DNA of 64,000 nucleotides from Methanosarcina sp. MSH10X1 (GTDB lineage Archaea > Halobacteriota > Methanosarcinia > Methanosarcinales > Methanosarcinaceae), in contig NZ_SCHL01000001.1 of NCBI RefSeq assembly GCF_004099695.1, positions 186,001 to 250,000 of the forward strand, written 5' to 3'. The stretch's first letter is position 1. Each line of letters begins with the position of its first letter. The position numbers and the translations under genes were made by a program. Under the pieces are notes generated by a model. The model did no database searches, had not been told where the DNA came from, and was given only the letters and a program-made list of their open reading frames with translations. Below are positions 30,765 through 40,193 of this stretch, piece after piece.

Positions 30765-31025
30765 ACCCGCGACCGTTGCGCCGGTCGATCACACTCCGGT
30801 TACACCGGTCTAGATAAATCAGAGTTTTTGATAAAACTTTTTTTGAAAAAGTTTGTGCTCTTGATAAGTTTTTAAAACTCACGGGACTCTGGTAAAAATA
30901 CGAAAAATTTCTGTCCCATGAATAAGCCCTCTTGAGCGAAGCGAAAAGGGCTGCGTACTCCCGAGGCGCAATTCGGGCGAGGCGCAATTCGGGCGAGGCG
31001 CAATTCGGGGCGTATTCCTGAGGCA
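30765..31025. repeat. Second copy of dispersed repeat
   Basis: Shares with 15090-15365 the modules CTCCGGTTACACCGG, the CTTTTTTTGAAAAAG hairpin and three tandem GAGGCGCAATTCGGG units near 30960-31010. Order is conserved and spacing differs. Non-coding. Confidence 0.7.
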
Positions 31026-31059
31026 CATCTGGATGGCAATTCAGATATTAATTAAGGTG

Positions 31060-31150
31060 AATGATAGGAATCCTGATTCCATTTGCGGATCCCTATCGAT
31101 GATCCCTACCCCATAAGATTGAGAGGAAACCCTATAACTCTCAATCTGCA
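31060..31150 (-). ncRNA. Small-RNA repeat, copy D (diverged)
   Basis: The first hairpin is perfectly conserved (AGATTGAGAG/CTCTCAATCT, loop with ATAGGG), while the second hairpin has a new sequence (GATAGGGATC...GATTCCTATC) that still closes by base pairing. Compensated change in the second arm supports a functional RNA structure. A TATA box lies about 25 bases upstream. Confidence 0.55.
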
Positions 31151-31170
31151 TCTCTTGTTATTGTATCTTG

Positions 31171-31185
31171 AAATATATATTATAA
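31171..31185 (-). promoter_or_regulatory. TATA box of small-RNA copy D
   Basis: Read leftward, TTATAATATATATTT lies about 25 bases before the first stem, as in copies B and C. The region from here to 31386 is AT-rich without a gene. Confidence 0.55.
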
Positions 31186-31386
31186 CCCGTCTAAAAAATA
31201 GTTTCTGATTAAATTTACTGAACTAATGTATTTTTTTGCTCCTATTAAATATTTCAATCAAATAAAACAGAGCTCTATAAAAATACATGCAAAAACTGTA
31301 ATTGAGATAGCAGGAAATTAAAAAGAAAAGGTTCAGAAAGGTTGTTCAAATATTGAGCCTTCTGAAACGTGCCTTTGAGTTAAATA

Positions 31387-32559
31387 TTAAATAAGATAAG
31401 CCTTGAGAGGCGGGAAACCATTAAAACTTACAGAACTGTAGCTCTGGGTATAGGCGCCTGTTGTGAAGATGTAAACACGGTTTCCGTCTCTCATTGTATG
31501 AGGGAAAGTATATTTGTGCTGTTCATAAAGGATATCCATGCTATCACAGGTCGGACCTGCAAGGATTACCTCTTCGGCGCAGCCATTTTTATCGCAGAAG
31601 ATTGGGTATTTGATGCATTCATCAATGGTTTCTATGAGACCTCCGAATTTGCCGATATCAAGATATACCCATTTATACTGGTTAAATCTGGCCTTCTTGG
31701 AGATCATTACAACTTCACTTACGATTACCCCGGCATCGGCAACAATAGAGCGTCCGGGCTCGATAAGAATTTCAGGCAGCTCCTCCCCGAAATCCTCATG
31801 TAAAAAGCGGCGGATTTCCCGTGCATAGGTTTCAAGATCATGAGCCTGCGCCTGGTATTTTGCAGGAAAACCTCCACCGAGGTTGATCATCTTCAGACGT
31901 ATGCCCTTTTCAGCCACTGCCTCAAAAAGGTACTTGCACTTGGAAATCGCATTGTCCCACTGGCCAATGTCCCTTTGCTGGGAACCGACATGGAAAGAGA
32001 GTCCGTAAGGCTCAAGCCCCAGTTTTTCAGCCTTAAGAATAAGCTTATAAATCAGGTCAGGATGCGAACCGAACTTCTTTGAGAGAGGCCAGTCAGCTCC
32101 ATCGCTTTCGGTAAGTATGCGGAAAAACACTCTGGAACCAGGGGCTCTTCTGGCTAATTTTTTTAAATCGCTCTCAGAATCGGTAACATAAAGCCTCACT
32201 CCCTTTTCATATGCGTACTCTATGTCCTTCTCTTTTTTGATGGTATTGCCGTAACTGATCCTTTCAGGTTCTACCCCAAGCCTGAGAAGTTGATCAAGCT
32301 CGTAGACCGTTGCCACATCAAAATTCGAGCCTTTATTTTTCAGGGCAAGCACAACCTCATCCATAGGGTTAGCCTTTACCGCATAGTGAATTTTTGCAAA
32401 AGGCATGTGCTCTACCAGCTCTTCAAAGCTTCGCTCAATTCTCTGCAGGTCAACGACTAAAAACGGGGTTTCCTTATCCCGGGAGAATTTTTTTATCCGG
32501 TTAAACTCCTCTCTTGAGACGAAATCCTCCAGCGGAAATACGTAATGCTCTCTTCTCAT
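31387..32559 (-). CDS. Ornithine/lysine-type PLP decarboxylase (fold III)
   Basis: A 390-residue alanine-racemase-fold decarboxylase, the group holding eukaryotic-type ornithine decarboxylase and diaminopimelate decarboxylase. The PLP lysine is in HYAVKANP near residue 60; the glycine loop NLGGGFPAKYQ near 222 and the catalytic cysteine region GPTCDSMDILYE near 335 are present. Polyamine precursor synthesis is the likely role. The permease gene upstream on the same strand may import its substrate. Confidence 0.85.
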   Translation of the reverse strand: MRREHYVFPLEDFVSREEFNRIKKFSRDKETPFLVVDLQRIERSFEELVEHMPFAKIHYAVKANPMDEVVLALKNKGSNFDVATVYELDQLLRLGVEPERISYGNTIKKEKDIEYAYEKGVRLYVTDSESDLKKLARRAPGSRVFFRILTESDGADWPLSKKFGSHPDLIYKLILKAEKLGLEPYGLSFHVGSQQRDIGQWDNAISKCKYLFEAVAEKGIRLKMINLGGGFPAKYQAQAHDLETYAREIRRFLHEDFGEELPEILIEPGRSIVADAGVIVSEVVMISKKARFNQYKWVYLDIGKFGGLIETIDECIKYPIFCDKNGCAEEVILAGPTCDSMDILYEQHKYTFPHTMRDGNRVYIFTTGAYTQSYSSVSFNGFPPLKAYLI

Positions 32560-33063
32560 ATCTACTCCCTTATCAAAATTGAAATGTTCGTAATCAAGTT
32601 TATGTTAATACTAGTTAATAATTTTTAGCATCTCCAGTATTTGTAATGATTATTAAGTTTATAATCAATTATTTTGACAATGCGCTAAATAAAGCGATTC
32701 AAATAGGATTTAACGTATATAAAACTAATTATTGGTGAATATAGAGACACAAAACTAACTGAAATCAAGAAATATTTAACATAAATCGTCACATTATGAA
32801 AAAAGGATTAATTAGGCTGTTTTTTTCCATTAAAGGTACCAAAAATCCTTTTATGCCTGGAGAGGAAATGAGAAATCGTAAATAGTTGCAAAATTGAATA
32901 AGCATTTTTTGCCCTGAAGAAGAAATATTAAAGGCTTAAACCCAGATAAATGATTAATTAAGCAGTTAAATGATTGAAAAGCCCCTTCTTAGCAGTATTT
33001 TTACAAATGAAACTTCTTAAGCCGCTTTCATTAAAGCCGGAATTTGTGCATATTGTAATAATT
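32560..33063. other. 504-bp intergenic region
   Basis: AT-rich; a TATA-like GTATATAAAAC lies near 32717. I see no gene, RNA fold or repeat that I can support. Confidence 0.4.
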
Positions 33064-34356
33064 TTATTGTGTTCCAGGCAGACCTTTCTTTCTTGTTCTG
33101 AGCAGTGCTATCAGTATGGCTATTCCTACAAGTATAAGGCCGTAAGTTATGACATCCAGGCTTAACTGGGAAAAAAGAAATACCGTAGAGAGGGTACCAA
33201 GAAAAGGGAGCAGGGGAAAACGCCCAATATTCAGGGGTACTCTGTATGGGCGATTTCTTTCGGGATCAGTATAACGAAGCTTTATCAGGGAGAGGTTAAC
33301 CATAAAAAAGACAATAAAAATCATGAAATTGGAAATATTTGCTACTATCGCAATATCCCTTAAAAGCACAAACAGGATTGAGAGGCAGGCAACCCCGAAA
33401 ATTGCAACCCATGGCGTATGGTAACTGGCGTGTACCCGGGAGAGACTTCCCGGAAGTGATCCTGCATATGCCATGCCGTAAACAATTCTTGACCCTCCGA
33501 GCATAACCACAAGTACAGTATTCATTGTGGAAAAAAGGGCAATCCAGGACATTATGACAAAAGCGTCATTTCCAAGAGAAACAGCCACAACATCTGCAAG
33601 CGGAATCTCTGAGAGTCCGAGAACCCGATAATCAAGTACGCTTACGGCAGTTACTGCCACACACATATAAAGGAAAACCGTAAAAAATATGGCAATAAGC
33701 AGGGCTTTTGGAGTAGTTTTTTCCGCTTCTTTTGTTTCCTGAGATAACCGCACAATATCTTCAAAACCCAGAAATGCAAAAAAAATCAAAGTTGAAGCCT
33801 CAAATATTCCTGCCAGATCCGGAGCTTCTAGATAATTTACCGTTCCAAGGTAAGGAAATCCCGTGTAAATGACAATTAAAAGCCCGGACACTTCTATTAG
33901 ACTTATTAGAATAGCCAGCCGGGCAGATTCCTTGATCCCGTAAACCATTATAAGGCTGAGAAAGATAAACAGGCCTATTGCCCCTATTAAGTATCCGCTC
34001 CCGAAAAGGTTGCTGAAATATCTGCCAAAACCGAGGGCAACCGCAGAACTTGTTATTACCACGAAATAGATGACAAGCAGCCCCACGAATAGGCCAATGC
34101 GTTCTCCGAAAGCTCTCTTTACAAACTCGTATTCCGCACCTGCCCTGGGATACATGGAAGCAAGTTCCATATAGCTAAGGGCGGAAAGTGCAGCCGTTGC
34201 CCCGGCAAATAGGAAAGAAAACCAGACCATATTGCCTGCAAGCCCTGCAGCTCTTCCCATGAGCACGTAAATCCCGGCTCCGAGAATATTGCCAATTCCT
34301 ACCAGAGTAATCTCCAGCAAATTCAGTTCCTTTTTTAGTTCAGACTCTCCTTTCAT
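33064..34356 (-). CDS. APC-superfamily amino acid permease
   Basis: An integral membrane transporter of about 430 residues with 12 predicted helices. The start has the family pattern LLEITLVGIGNILGAGIYVLMG, and FFAFLGFEDIVRLSQETKEAEKTTPKAL marks the helix 6-7 region. ATG 34356 is preferred over an upstream start at 34386. Its neighbour is an ornithine/lysine-type decarboxylase, so uptake or exchange of a basic amino acid or amine is a reasonable guess. Confidence 0.88.
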   Translation of the reverse strand: MKGESELKKELNLLEITLVGIGNILGAGIYVLMGRAAGLAGNMVWFSFLFAGATAALSALSYMELASMYPRAGAEYEFVKRAFGERIGLFVGLLVIYFVVITSSAVALGFGRYFSNLFGSGYLIGAIGLFIFLSLIMVYGIKESARLAILISLIEVSGLLIVIYTGFPYLGTVNYLEAPDLAGIFEASTLIFFAFLGFEDIVRLSQETKEAEKTTPKALLIAIFFTVFLYMCVAVTAVSVLDYRVLGLSEIPLADVVAVSLGNDAFVIMSWIALFSTMNTVLVVMLGGSRIVYGMAYAGSLPGSLSRVHASYHTPWVAIFGVACLSILFVLLRDIAIVANISNFMIFIVFFMVNLSLIKLRYTDPERNRPYRVPLNIGRFPLLPFLGTLSTVFLFSQLSLDVITYGLILVGIAILIALLRTRKKGLPGTQ

Positions 34357-34802
34357 AAAAACCCCTGCGCCTAAATTCAGAACCAAAATAATCTAAAAAT
34401 TGGACCAGGCCCATTAGAAAGATTATCTCCTGAAGGCTTACTACCGGGTAACAAGAACCCGGTCTCAAAACTACCCATTTATAGAATGCTCTAATCCAAA
34501 TAAAAGGCTTAGTTTCTTTAATTACGCTTATCCTACACGTTATTGTGCATGAGATTTCTGCATAAAGCGCAGTCCTGATCCGCAGGACCTTATGTTGTCA
34601 TTATTCAGGATATTATAAGTTTGTATGAAAATGAAATAAGTGGGAATCAGGAGTTTCTTAGTTCCCACCTACAGGTAGCACCGAATATCTCTGCTAAAAA
34701 AGGTTGGTAAGGTTCCAGCCTGGCGGGCCTTACCGAGTTGAAATGAGCTTTACAAGCAAACTTAAAACAGGGATCTCCAGGTCGATGAAGAGACGCTTCA
34801 GG
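34357..34802. other. Intergenic region with three hairpins
   Basis: Between leftward genes. Hairpins: ACCGGGT/ACCCGGT (34443-34463), GTGGGAA/TTCCCAC (34640-34668) and GGTAAGG/CCTTACC (about 34706-34735). The last two lie downstream of fprA and could terminate or stabilise its mRNA. No gene is visible. Confidence 0.5.
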
Positions 34803-35984
34803 TTATGTTTTCATTTTTTGAGCGAGTTCCCTGCCGATTTCTTCAATCTTTCTCAAATCTTCTTCTCCGGGTTTGCCCTTCACCTGAAGCGTTCCGACAA
34901 TTTCCATCTTCGAAGGAACCAGAATATCTCCTGCTTGCTTCAAAGCCCCTCCGCCCCAGCCGAAAGATCCGAGTATAACCCCATATTTTGCAGGCGGATT
35001 AAGGGCTTTCACCAGGTAAGTGCCGTAAACGGCAAGAGGGTGCATGCCTGCGAGCACGGTTGGGGCGCCGAGGATAATCGCACGGGAATCAACAAGTTCC
35101 CTTGCGACATCTCCTATGTCTGAAACTGCAAGGTCATATACTCTGACATCTACGCCTTCCTTCATCAGGACTTCGGCAATAGTTCTGACCATAAGCTTTG
35201 TGGAACCCCACATACTCACATAGACAATAAGGGCTTTGTTTTCGGTCTCCCCTGCAGTCCACTTTGCATAGGGCTCAAGTATGCGCTGAGGATTTTTATA
35301 TATGGGTCCATGGCTCGGGGCAATAATTTCAATATCAAGATCCTTTATTTTTTCAAGAGCCTTTGCTCCCATTTTCCTGAAAGGCATCATAATTTCCCCA
35401 TAGTAGCGTTTTGCAAGAGGGATAAGGTCTTCTAGCTCTTCATCATAAACGCCCTGGGCAGTGTGAGTCCCGAAGAAATCACAGGGAAAGAGTACCCTGT
35501 CTTCAGGCAGGTATGTGAACATGGTTTCAGGCCAGTGAAGCCAGGGAGCTTCGATAAATTGCAGGGTTTTCCCTCCCAGGTCGAGTGTATCACCTTCGGC
35601 AACGACTTTAACACGGGCATCTGGCAGTTCATGGTAGAGGCTTGCCATTTTCACACCCCTTTCCGTTGTAACAAGCATCGCGTTAGGGGCTCTATCCATG
35701 ATATAACGAATTGCACTGGAATGATCGGGCTCGGCGTGATTCATAATCAGATAGTCCAGCTTTTCCAGGCTGGAAACCAGATTTATCTTCGCTTCGAACT
35801 CCTCTTCGAAACCAGGGTTCACTGTATCTATGAGGGCTGTTTTCTCATTTCCTTTCACAAGATAAGCGTTGTAGCTTGTTCCCTGAGGCAGCGGAATCAA
35901 AGCATCAAACATTCTGCGGTTCCAGTCTTTTGCCCCAACGCAAAATACATCTCTGGCAATTTCAGGAATACTGTATATCTCCAT
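34803..35984 (-). CDS. fprA: F420H2 oxidase (A-type flavoprotein)
   Basis: A 393-residue flavodiiron protein that reduces oxygen to water with reduced coenzyme F420, protecting the methanogen from oxygen. The metallo-beta-lactamase domain has HAEPDH near residue 80 binding the di-iron centre, and the last 150 residues form a flavodoxin domain (VYVSMWGSTKLM). The ATG at 35984 follows GGAGG; an upstream start at 36062 lacks support. Confidence 0.93.
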   Translation of the reverse strand: MEIYSIPEIARDVFCVGAKDWNRRMFDALIPLPQGTSYNAYLVKGNEKTALIDTVNPGFEEEFEAKINLVSSLEKLDYLIMNHAEPDHSSAIRYIMDRAPNAMLVTTERGVKMASLYHELPDARVKVVAEGDTLDLGGKTLQFIEAPWLHWPETMFTYLPEDRVLFPCDFFGTHTAQGVYDEELEDLIPLAKRYYGEIMMPFRKMGAKALEKIKDLDIEIIAPSHGPIYKNPQRILEPYAKWTAGETENKALIVYVSMWGSTKLMVRTIAEVLMKEGVDVRVYDLAVSDIGDVARELVDSRAIILGAPTVLAGMHPLAVYGTYLVKALNPPAKYGVILGSFGWGGGALKQAGDILVPSKMEIVGTLQVKGKPGEEDLRKIEEIGRELAQKMKT

Positions 35985-36281
35985 ATTTTTCCTCCATTCC
36001 CCTGATAAAATAAAAATGGCTAAAAATAAGAAGCTGGTAAAGTATCTGTCCGCTTCTGCCAATCTGATAACTGAATTATTTAATGATTATATTGTAATTC
36101 GTCCGATATATTTATTGGGCAAAGACCTTAACTGACAGAATCCTGGCTGACAAAACCTCAACGTACAGGACTTTAACTTACGTCTCAATTCGATGAGCAA
36201 AAAGTAACTGTCCGGAAAAATGCGGAATAGAGCTGAATTGCCTTCTTTTTATTATTTGTTTTGAAAAATAAAAGAAAGAAA

Positions 36282-36291
36282 AACTTTATAT
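36282..36291 (+). promoter_or_regulatory. TATA box upstream of glutamine synthetase gene
   Basis: CTTTATATAG preceded by a purine-rich stretch, about 140 bases before the ATG. This implies a leader of about 115 bases. I looked for the GGTAA-N6-TTACC type nitrogen-repressor operator and did not find a clear one. Confidence 0.5.
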
Positions 36292-36432
36292 AGACAGCAG
36301 TAAGTTATCTTCTTCCTAGCAGGCAAGAGTTCAAAAATTACGGCCTATGTGGCAACCCATGAGCCCGAAAAATATTCGGAACTGACACAAGGCTTTAAAA
36401 TCTGCGATATGCGGTATAAAAGAAGGGATATT

Positions 36433-37953
36433 ATGAAACCATCATCTATAGAAATGAATCCTAATAAACTGGTACAGTACCTCAATAAACCAGCAATTGA
36501 ATTCACCAAAGAAGACATTATGAGGTTCGTTAGGGACAACGGCATAAAGATGCTCAACTTCCGCTATATTGGCGGGGATGGGAGACTTAAAGCCTTAAAC
36601 TTCATTATCAGGAATGAGGAACATCTTGATACAGTGCTATCCACCGGAGAAAGAGTGGACGGATCAAGCCTTTTCAAATACATTGAGGCTGATTCAAGCG
36701 ACCTTTATGTCGTGCCGAGATACCGCACTGCTTTTGTAAACCCGTTTGAAGAAATCCCTACCCTTGACTTACTTTGTTCATACTTCGATAAAGATGGAAA
36801 TCCTCTTGCAAGCTCAGCCGAGAATATCATGAAGAAGGCTCATGATGTCCTGAAGGAGAAGACAGGCTACGAGTTTAATGCAATGGCTGAACTCGAGTAT
36901 TATATTATTTGCGACAAAGACCAGATTGACACTGAGTTCCCGGCTATCGACCAGAGAGGGTATCATGAATCAGGCCCCTTCACAAAGTTTGAGCAGCTCA
37001 GAAAAGATACCATGCTTGCCATTGCCGAAGCTGGCGGACTGATAAAATACGGGCACTCAGAAGTCGGAAACTTCACTGACGATAACTACTACTACGAACA
37101 GAATGAGATCGAGTTCGAAGCCACAAATATTGAGGATGCTGCTGACCGACTTCTCATTGGAAAGTGGATGCTCAGAATGATTGCAGCCCAGTACGGAGTC
37201 ACTGTCAGCTATGCCCCGAAGATTACTGTCGGAAAGGCAGGCAGTGGACTGCATATCCACATGAGGCTCATGAAAGACGGCAAGACAGCAACTGTTGACA
37301 ATGCCGGGAATTTGAGTGATTCCGCAAAGAAGGCAATCGTTGGCTGCCTGGATGTTGCATCAGCAATTACTGCTTTTGGGAACACGATTCCGACATCCTA
37401 CCTGCGCCTTGTACCTCACCAGGAAGCTCCAACCAATATCTGCTGGGGAGACAGGAATCGCTCTGCCCTTATCCGTGTACCTCTTGGCTGGTCCGGTGAC
37501 GCAAGCAAAATGATTACCATTGCAAACCCGAACTATTCTGAAGAACTAAAGAATTACTACGGCAAACAGACGTATGAATTCCGTGCTGCAGACGGTTCTG
37601 CTGATATTTATCTCCTCCTTGCCGGACTTTGTGTTGGTACCCGTCATGGTCTTGAGATGGATAATGCCCTCGATCTCTCGAAGAAACTTTACATCAATGT
37701 AAATATCTTCAAGGACGAACACAAAGATAGACTTGCCGAGCTCGAACACCTGCCTGCTTCCTGCTATGAATCAGCCCAGGCTCTGAAAGACAAGAAAGAG
37801 ATCTTCATGCAGTACGATGTATTTACCGAAGGCATGCTTGATGGAATCATCAGTAAGCTTGAGGCTTACAACGACTACCAGCTCAGTGAGAGACTCTACG
37901 GCAAGAACGAAGAAATCAGGAAACTTGTGGACGAATACATCCACATTGGCTGA
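36433..37953 (+). CDS. Glutamine synthetase family enzyme (type I-like)
   Basis: A 506-residue member of the glutamine synthetase family, longer than the common archaeal GlnA1 (about 445). Catalytic motifs: ELEYYI (metal-binding Glu), GSGLHIHMRL, and RLVPHQEAPTNICWGDRNRSALIRVP. The adenylylation loop of bacterial enzymes is not apparent. ATG 36433 follows AGAAGGG. It may be the main enzyme or a paralogue acting on another amine; the sequence alone cannot say. Confidence 0.87.
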   Translation: MKPSSIEMNPNKLVQYLNKPAIEFTKEDIMRFVRDNGIKMLNFRYIGGDGRLKALNFIIRNEEHLDTVLSTGERVDGSSLFKYIEADSSDLYVVPRYRTAFVNPFEEIPTLDLLCSYFDKDGNPLASSAENIMKKAHDVLKEKTGYEFNAMAELEYYIICDKDQIDTEFPAIDQRGYHESGPFTKFEQLRKDTMLAIAEAGGLIKYGHSEVGNFTDDNYYYEQNEIEFEATNIEDAADRLLIGKWMLRMIAAQYGVTVSYAPKITVGKAGSGLHIHMRLMKDGKTATVDNAGNLSDSAKKAIVGCLDVASAITAFGNTIPTSYLRLVPHQEAPTNICWGDRNRSALIRVPLGWSGDASKMITIANPNYSEELKNYYGKQTYEFRAADGSADIYLLLAGLCVGTRHGLEMDNALDLSKKLYINVNIFKDEHKDRLAELEHLPASCYESAQALKDKKEIFMQYDVFTEGMLDGIISKLEAYNDYQLSERLYGKNEEIRKLVDEYIHIG

Positions 37954-37977
37954 TACTGTTTCAGCACTTTAAAAAAA

Positions 37978-38036
37978 CCTTTTTCTTTTTTTCACAAAAG
38001 GGCAGGGTTCTGCTTTTCTGAAAAGCAGGCCCTGTA
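37978..38036 (+). terminator. T-rich tract and hairpin after glutamine synthetase
   Basis: A T-rich run (CTTTTTCTTTTTTT, 37980-37993) is followed by a stem CAGGG..CTGCTTTT-CTG-AAAAGCAG..CCCTG at about 38004-38033. T-runs are the usual archaeal stop signal; the hairpin may protect the 3' end. Confidence 0.55.
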
Positions 38037-38241
38037 AAAAACGAATTTCCTCCTCAGTTTTTGCAATTATTCTGATGCAGCCCGGCTTTTCCAAATAAAG
38101 CTAAAGATGAGCAGGGAATAAAAGTTCTGTAAACTGCCATGTGTGGGAACAGCTACTGATATTTTAAAAATGAAACTGTTCCAGAATCCTTTTTTCATTA
38201 AACTGAATTAAAGTGGATCTGGAGCTTCATAGTCTCTATCT

Positions 38242-38565
38242 TTACGCTTTATCCCTTATCTTAACAGCCGTTCCGTATGCAAGCATTTCAGCTGCCCCTG
38301 CCATTACCATGGAAGTCATGAACCTGACATTTACCACGGCATCAGCCCCCATTTTTTCTGCATCCTGAACCATTCTATTGATTGCTTTCTCCCTAGCTTC
38401 TTCAAGCATCTCGGAATACTCTGTCAATTCCCCCCCTACAATGTTGCGCAGACCTGACATGATATCCTTTCCAATATGCTTGGCTTGAATTGTACTGCCG
38501 CGAGCCATTCCAAGAGTATGCGTAATCTCCTTTCCTGCTATTATATCCGTGGTTGCGATTATCAT
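38242..38565 (-). CDS. UPF0145 / YbjQ family protein
   Basis: A 107-residue protein of the YbjQ/UPF0145 heavy-metal-binding fold. The opening MIIATTDIIAGKEITHTLGM and the late ADAVVNVRFMTSMVM are typical. Function is unknown despite the historic metal-binding name. It follows a small membrane protein gene by 8 bases and is likely co-expressed with it. Confidence 0.87.
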   Translation of the reverse strand: MIIATTDIIAGKEITHTLGMARGSTIQAKHIGKDIMSGLRNIVGGELTEYSEMLEEAREKAINRMVQDAEKMGADAVVNVRFMTSMVMAGAAEMLAYGTAVKIRDKA

Positions 38566-38573
38566 GTTCTCAC

Positions 38574-38813
38574 CTAATATCTTCGTTCAGTTTCCTTATC
38601 CTTAATGACCATTTTTTCTTTTATCAGCACTGACAAAACCAGTAATATACCTGCTACAACTGCCCCAATAGATATCTTAAGTACCATGCTGGACTCCTTG
38701 GTAAAAAGATTATAAAGGCCAAACCCCAGCAGAAAGATGATGCCAGTGACTACCAGTCCGATGCCAAGATTTTTCACTGCTGTGTAGCTGTTCATAAGGA
38801 GATCTCTAAACAA
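38574..38813 (-). CDS. Small two-helix membrane protein
   Basis: A 79-residue protein with two membrane segments (about residues 16-37 and 44-64) and a charged C-terminal tail. I do not recognise a family. The short gap to the UPF0145 gene points to a shared transcript and maybe shared function. Confidence 0.7.
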   Translation of the reverse strand: MFRDLLMNSYTAVKNLGIGLVVTGIIFLLGFGLYNLFTKESSMVLKISIGAVVAGILLVLSVLIKEKMVIKDKETERRY

Positions 38814-39035
38814 AGTTGGGAATTATCACAGAAACCAGGTTGCTTGAGTTCTTATATAAGTACAGGGTACTATTTCACTTTCTTGATATTAATAGGAATG
38901 TTTCGTTCAAACAACTTTTCTTTATGGAATCATGGCAGGACAAAAGTCTTCTTGAGGACCGAAAAGAAGGAAAAAGGAATTGGAATTATTCTGAATTATG
39001 AAAAAAGGTCAAAACTTGATTCCAGGTCAAAAGCT

Positions 39036-39285
39036 TAACTATAATATTACTACTTTAAGAAATAACTATAATATTACTACTTTAAGAAATAACTATGATA
39101 TTATTACTGTAAGAAATAACTATGATATTAACTGCTGTAAGAAATAACTATGATATTAACTGCTGTAAGAAATAACTATGATATTAACTGCTGTAAGAAA
39201 TAACTATAATATTAACTGCTGTAAGAAATAACTATGATATTAACTTCTGTAAGAAATAACTATGATATTAACTACTGTAAGGAAA
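39036..39285. repeat. Nine tandem repeats of 27-29 bp
   Basis: Nine units of TAACTATGATATTAACTGCTGTAAGAAA, varying at a few positions, with the first two having TATAATATTACTACTTT instead. No protein or hairpin is conserved. The flanks (38814-39035 and 39286-39433) contain no gene. Confidence 0.9.
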
Positions 39286-39433
39286 TATCTATTGCCTTGT
39301 GAAATATAGGTGTGCATAATTAGCCTGGAATATATTATGTTATATCACAATACATCATATTAATCATATCATATCATAATTCCGCCTCTAAAAACTTAAA
39401 TTGTGTGTCAAACCTGCTGCGTGGATGTTAACA

Positions 39434-39601
39434 ATGGCTGGTTCAGTAAAAAATAACCCGCAAAATAGACCACCTGACAATGATTGGAGATGTACGTTAT
39501 ATAAAATAATATTCGAAGCAGACACGCCCGCCGGAAAGCTTTTTGATGAAATCCTGATCCTTACCATTCTGCTTAGCGTTATTGTCGTTATTTTCGGCTA
39601 A
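39434..39601 (+). pseudogene. Truncated voltage-gated ion channel, N-terminal fragment
   Basis: The 55 codons encode WRCTLYKIIFEADTPAGKLFDEILILTILLSVIVVIFG, the start and first membrane helix of a Kv/ion-transport channel that should continue for about 200 residues. A stop codon follows immediately and no further channel sequence is recognisable. The integrated element starts just after this point, so insertion or deletion probably cut the gene. An upstream ATG at 39425 is also possible. Confidence 0.65.
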
Positions 39602-39699
39602 AGTCGAGCATAATAAGTAAATAGTCAAGGCTGTGTGATTATCTAGTATAATGTCTACTGCTATTCATTTGAGACAAAATAGGAAAAAAGACAGAAAAA

Positions 39700-39845
39700 G
39701 AAATTTAAAAGGATAAGGGGGTAAAGCCTTGCAGGTTTTAAGCCTGCAAGGGGATTGACGTATGAGAACGCGGGAAGGGTGTGAACTCCCGCATAGGATG
39801 TGTGTGGCACCTGCCCATGCCCGTTTTTCAGTGATCGGCAGAATG
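39700..39845 (-). ncRNA. Candidate structured small RNA at element border
   Basis: A GC-richer island in AT-rich sequence. Read leftward from a TATA box, it has GCGGGA/TCCCGC (39770-39792) and a final 9-bp stem CCTTGCAGG/CCTGCAAGG (39727-39751) that could end transcription ahead of T-rich sequence. The opposite-strand short frames lack protein character. It matches no RNA class I know; it could also be a host RNA gene serving as integration site. Confidence 0.4.
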
Positions 39846-39865
39846 CGTTTAACGGGTTGTTTGCA

Positions 39866-39878
39866 CATTATATATTGG
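39866..39878 (-). promoter_or_regulatory. TATA box of the border RNA
   Basis: Read leftward, CCAATATATAATG lies about 25 bases before the predicted 5' end near 39843. Confidence 0.45.
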
Positions 39879-40193
39879 CTTTCTTTCTATTTATACCTTT
39901 CGCAAGGTTTTAGTAATATGAGATGGAATAGGTAAGTGCTGGCATAGTTGGTATATGATTTTGTATATGCAGAATAATATGCTGTGTCAGAAAAGGAAGC
40001 ACATAGAGAGGCAAGTCACAATATAAAAGGTGAAAATTGAAGCTTGCTTTTGCAATAAAATGTAAAAAAGAAATAGTATTTGTGCAGTATGGCACACTGT
40101 TTTTATGTTGTCGTCATCATCAAGTTTCAACGCTTTCCGAAAATATATAACTTGAAAGGATACTAGGTTTTTGCAAGGTACTTGCGGATTTCG

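Noticed and set aside
34690..34765. A tRNA or tRNA fragment as attachment site
   Set aside because: GGTTCCAGCC and flanking stems look vaguely like a T-arm, but acceptor and anticodon arms cannot be formed. No tRNA was found anywhere in the window.
36200..36432. NrpR-type nitrogen operator before the glutamine synthetase gene
   Set aside because: I looked for two GGTAA/TTACC half-sites with the expected spacing near the TATA box and found none convincing.
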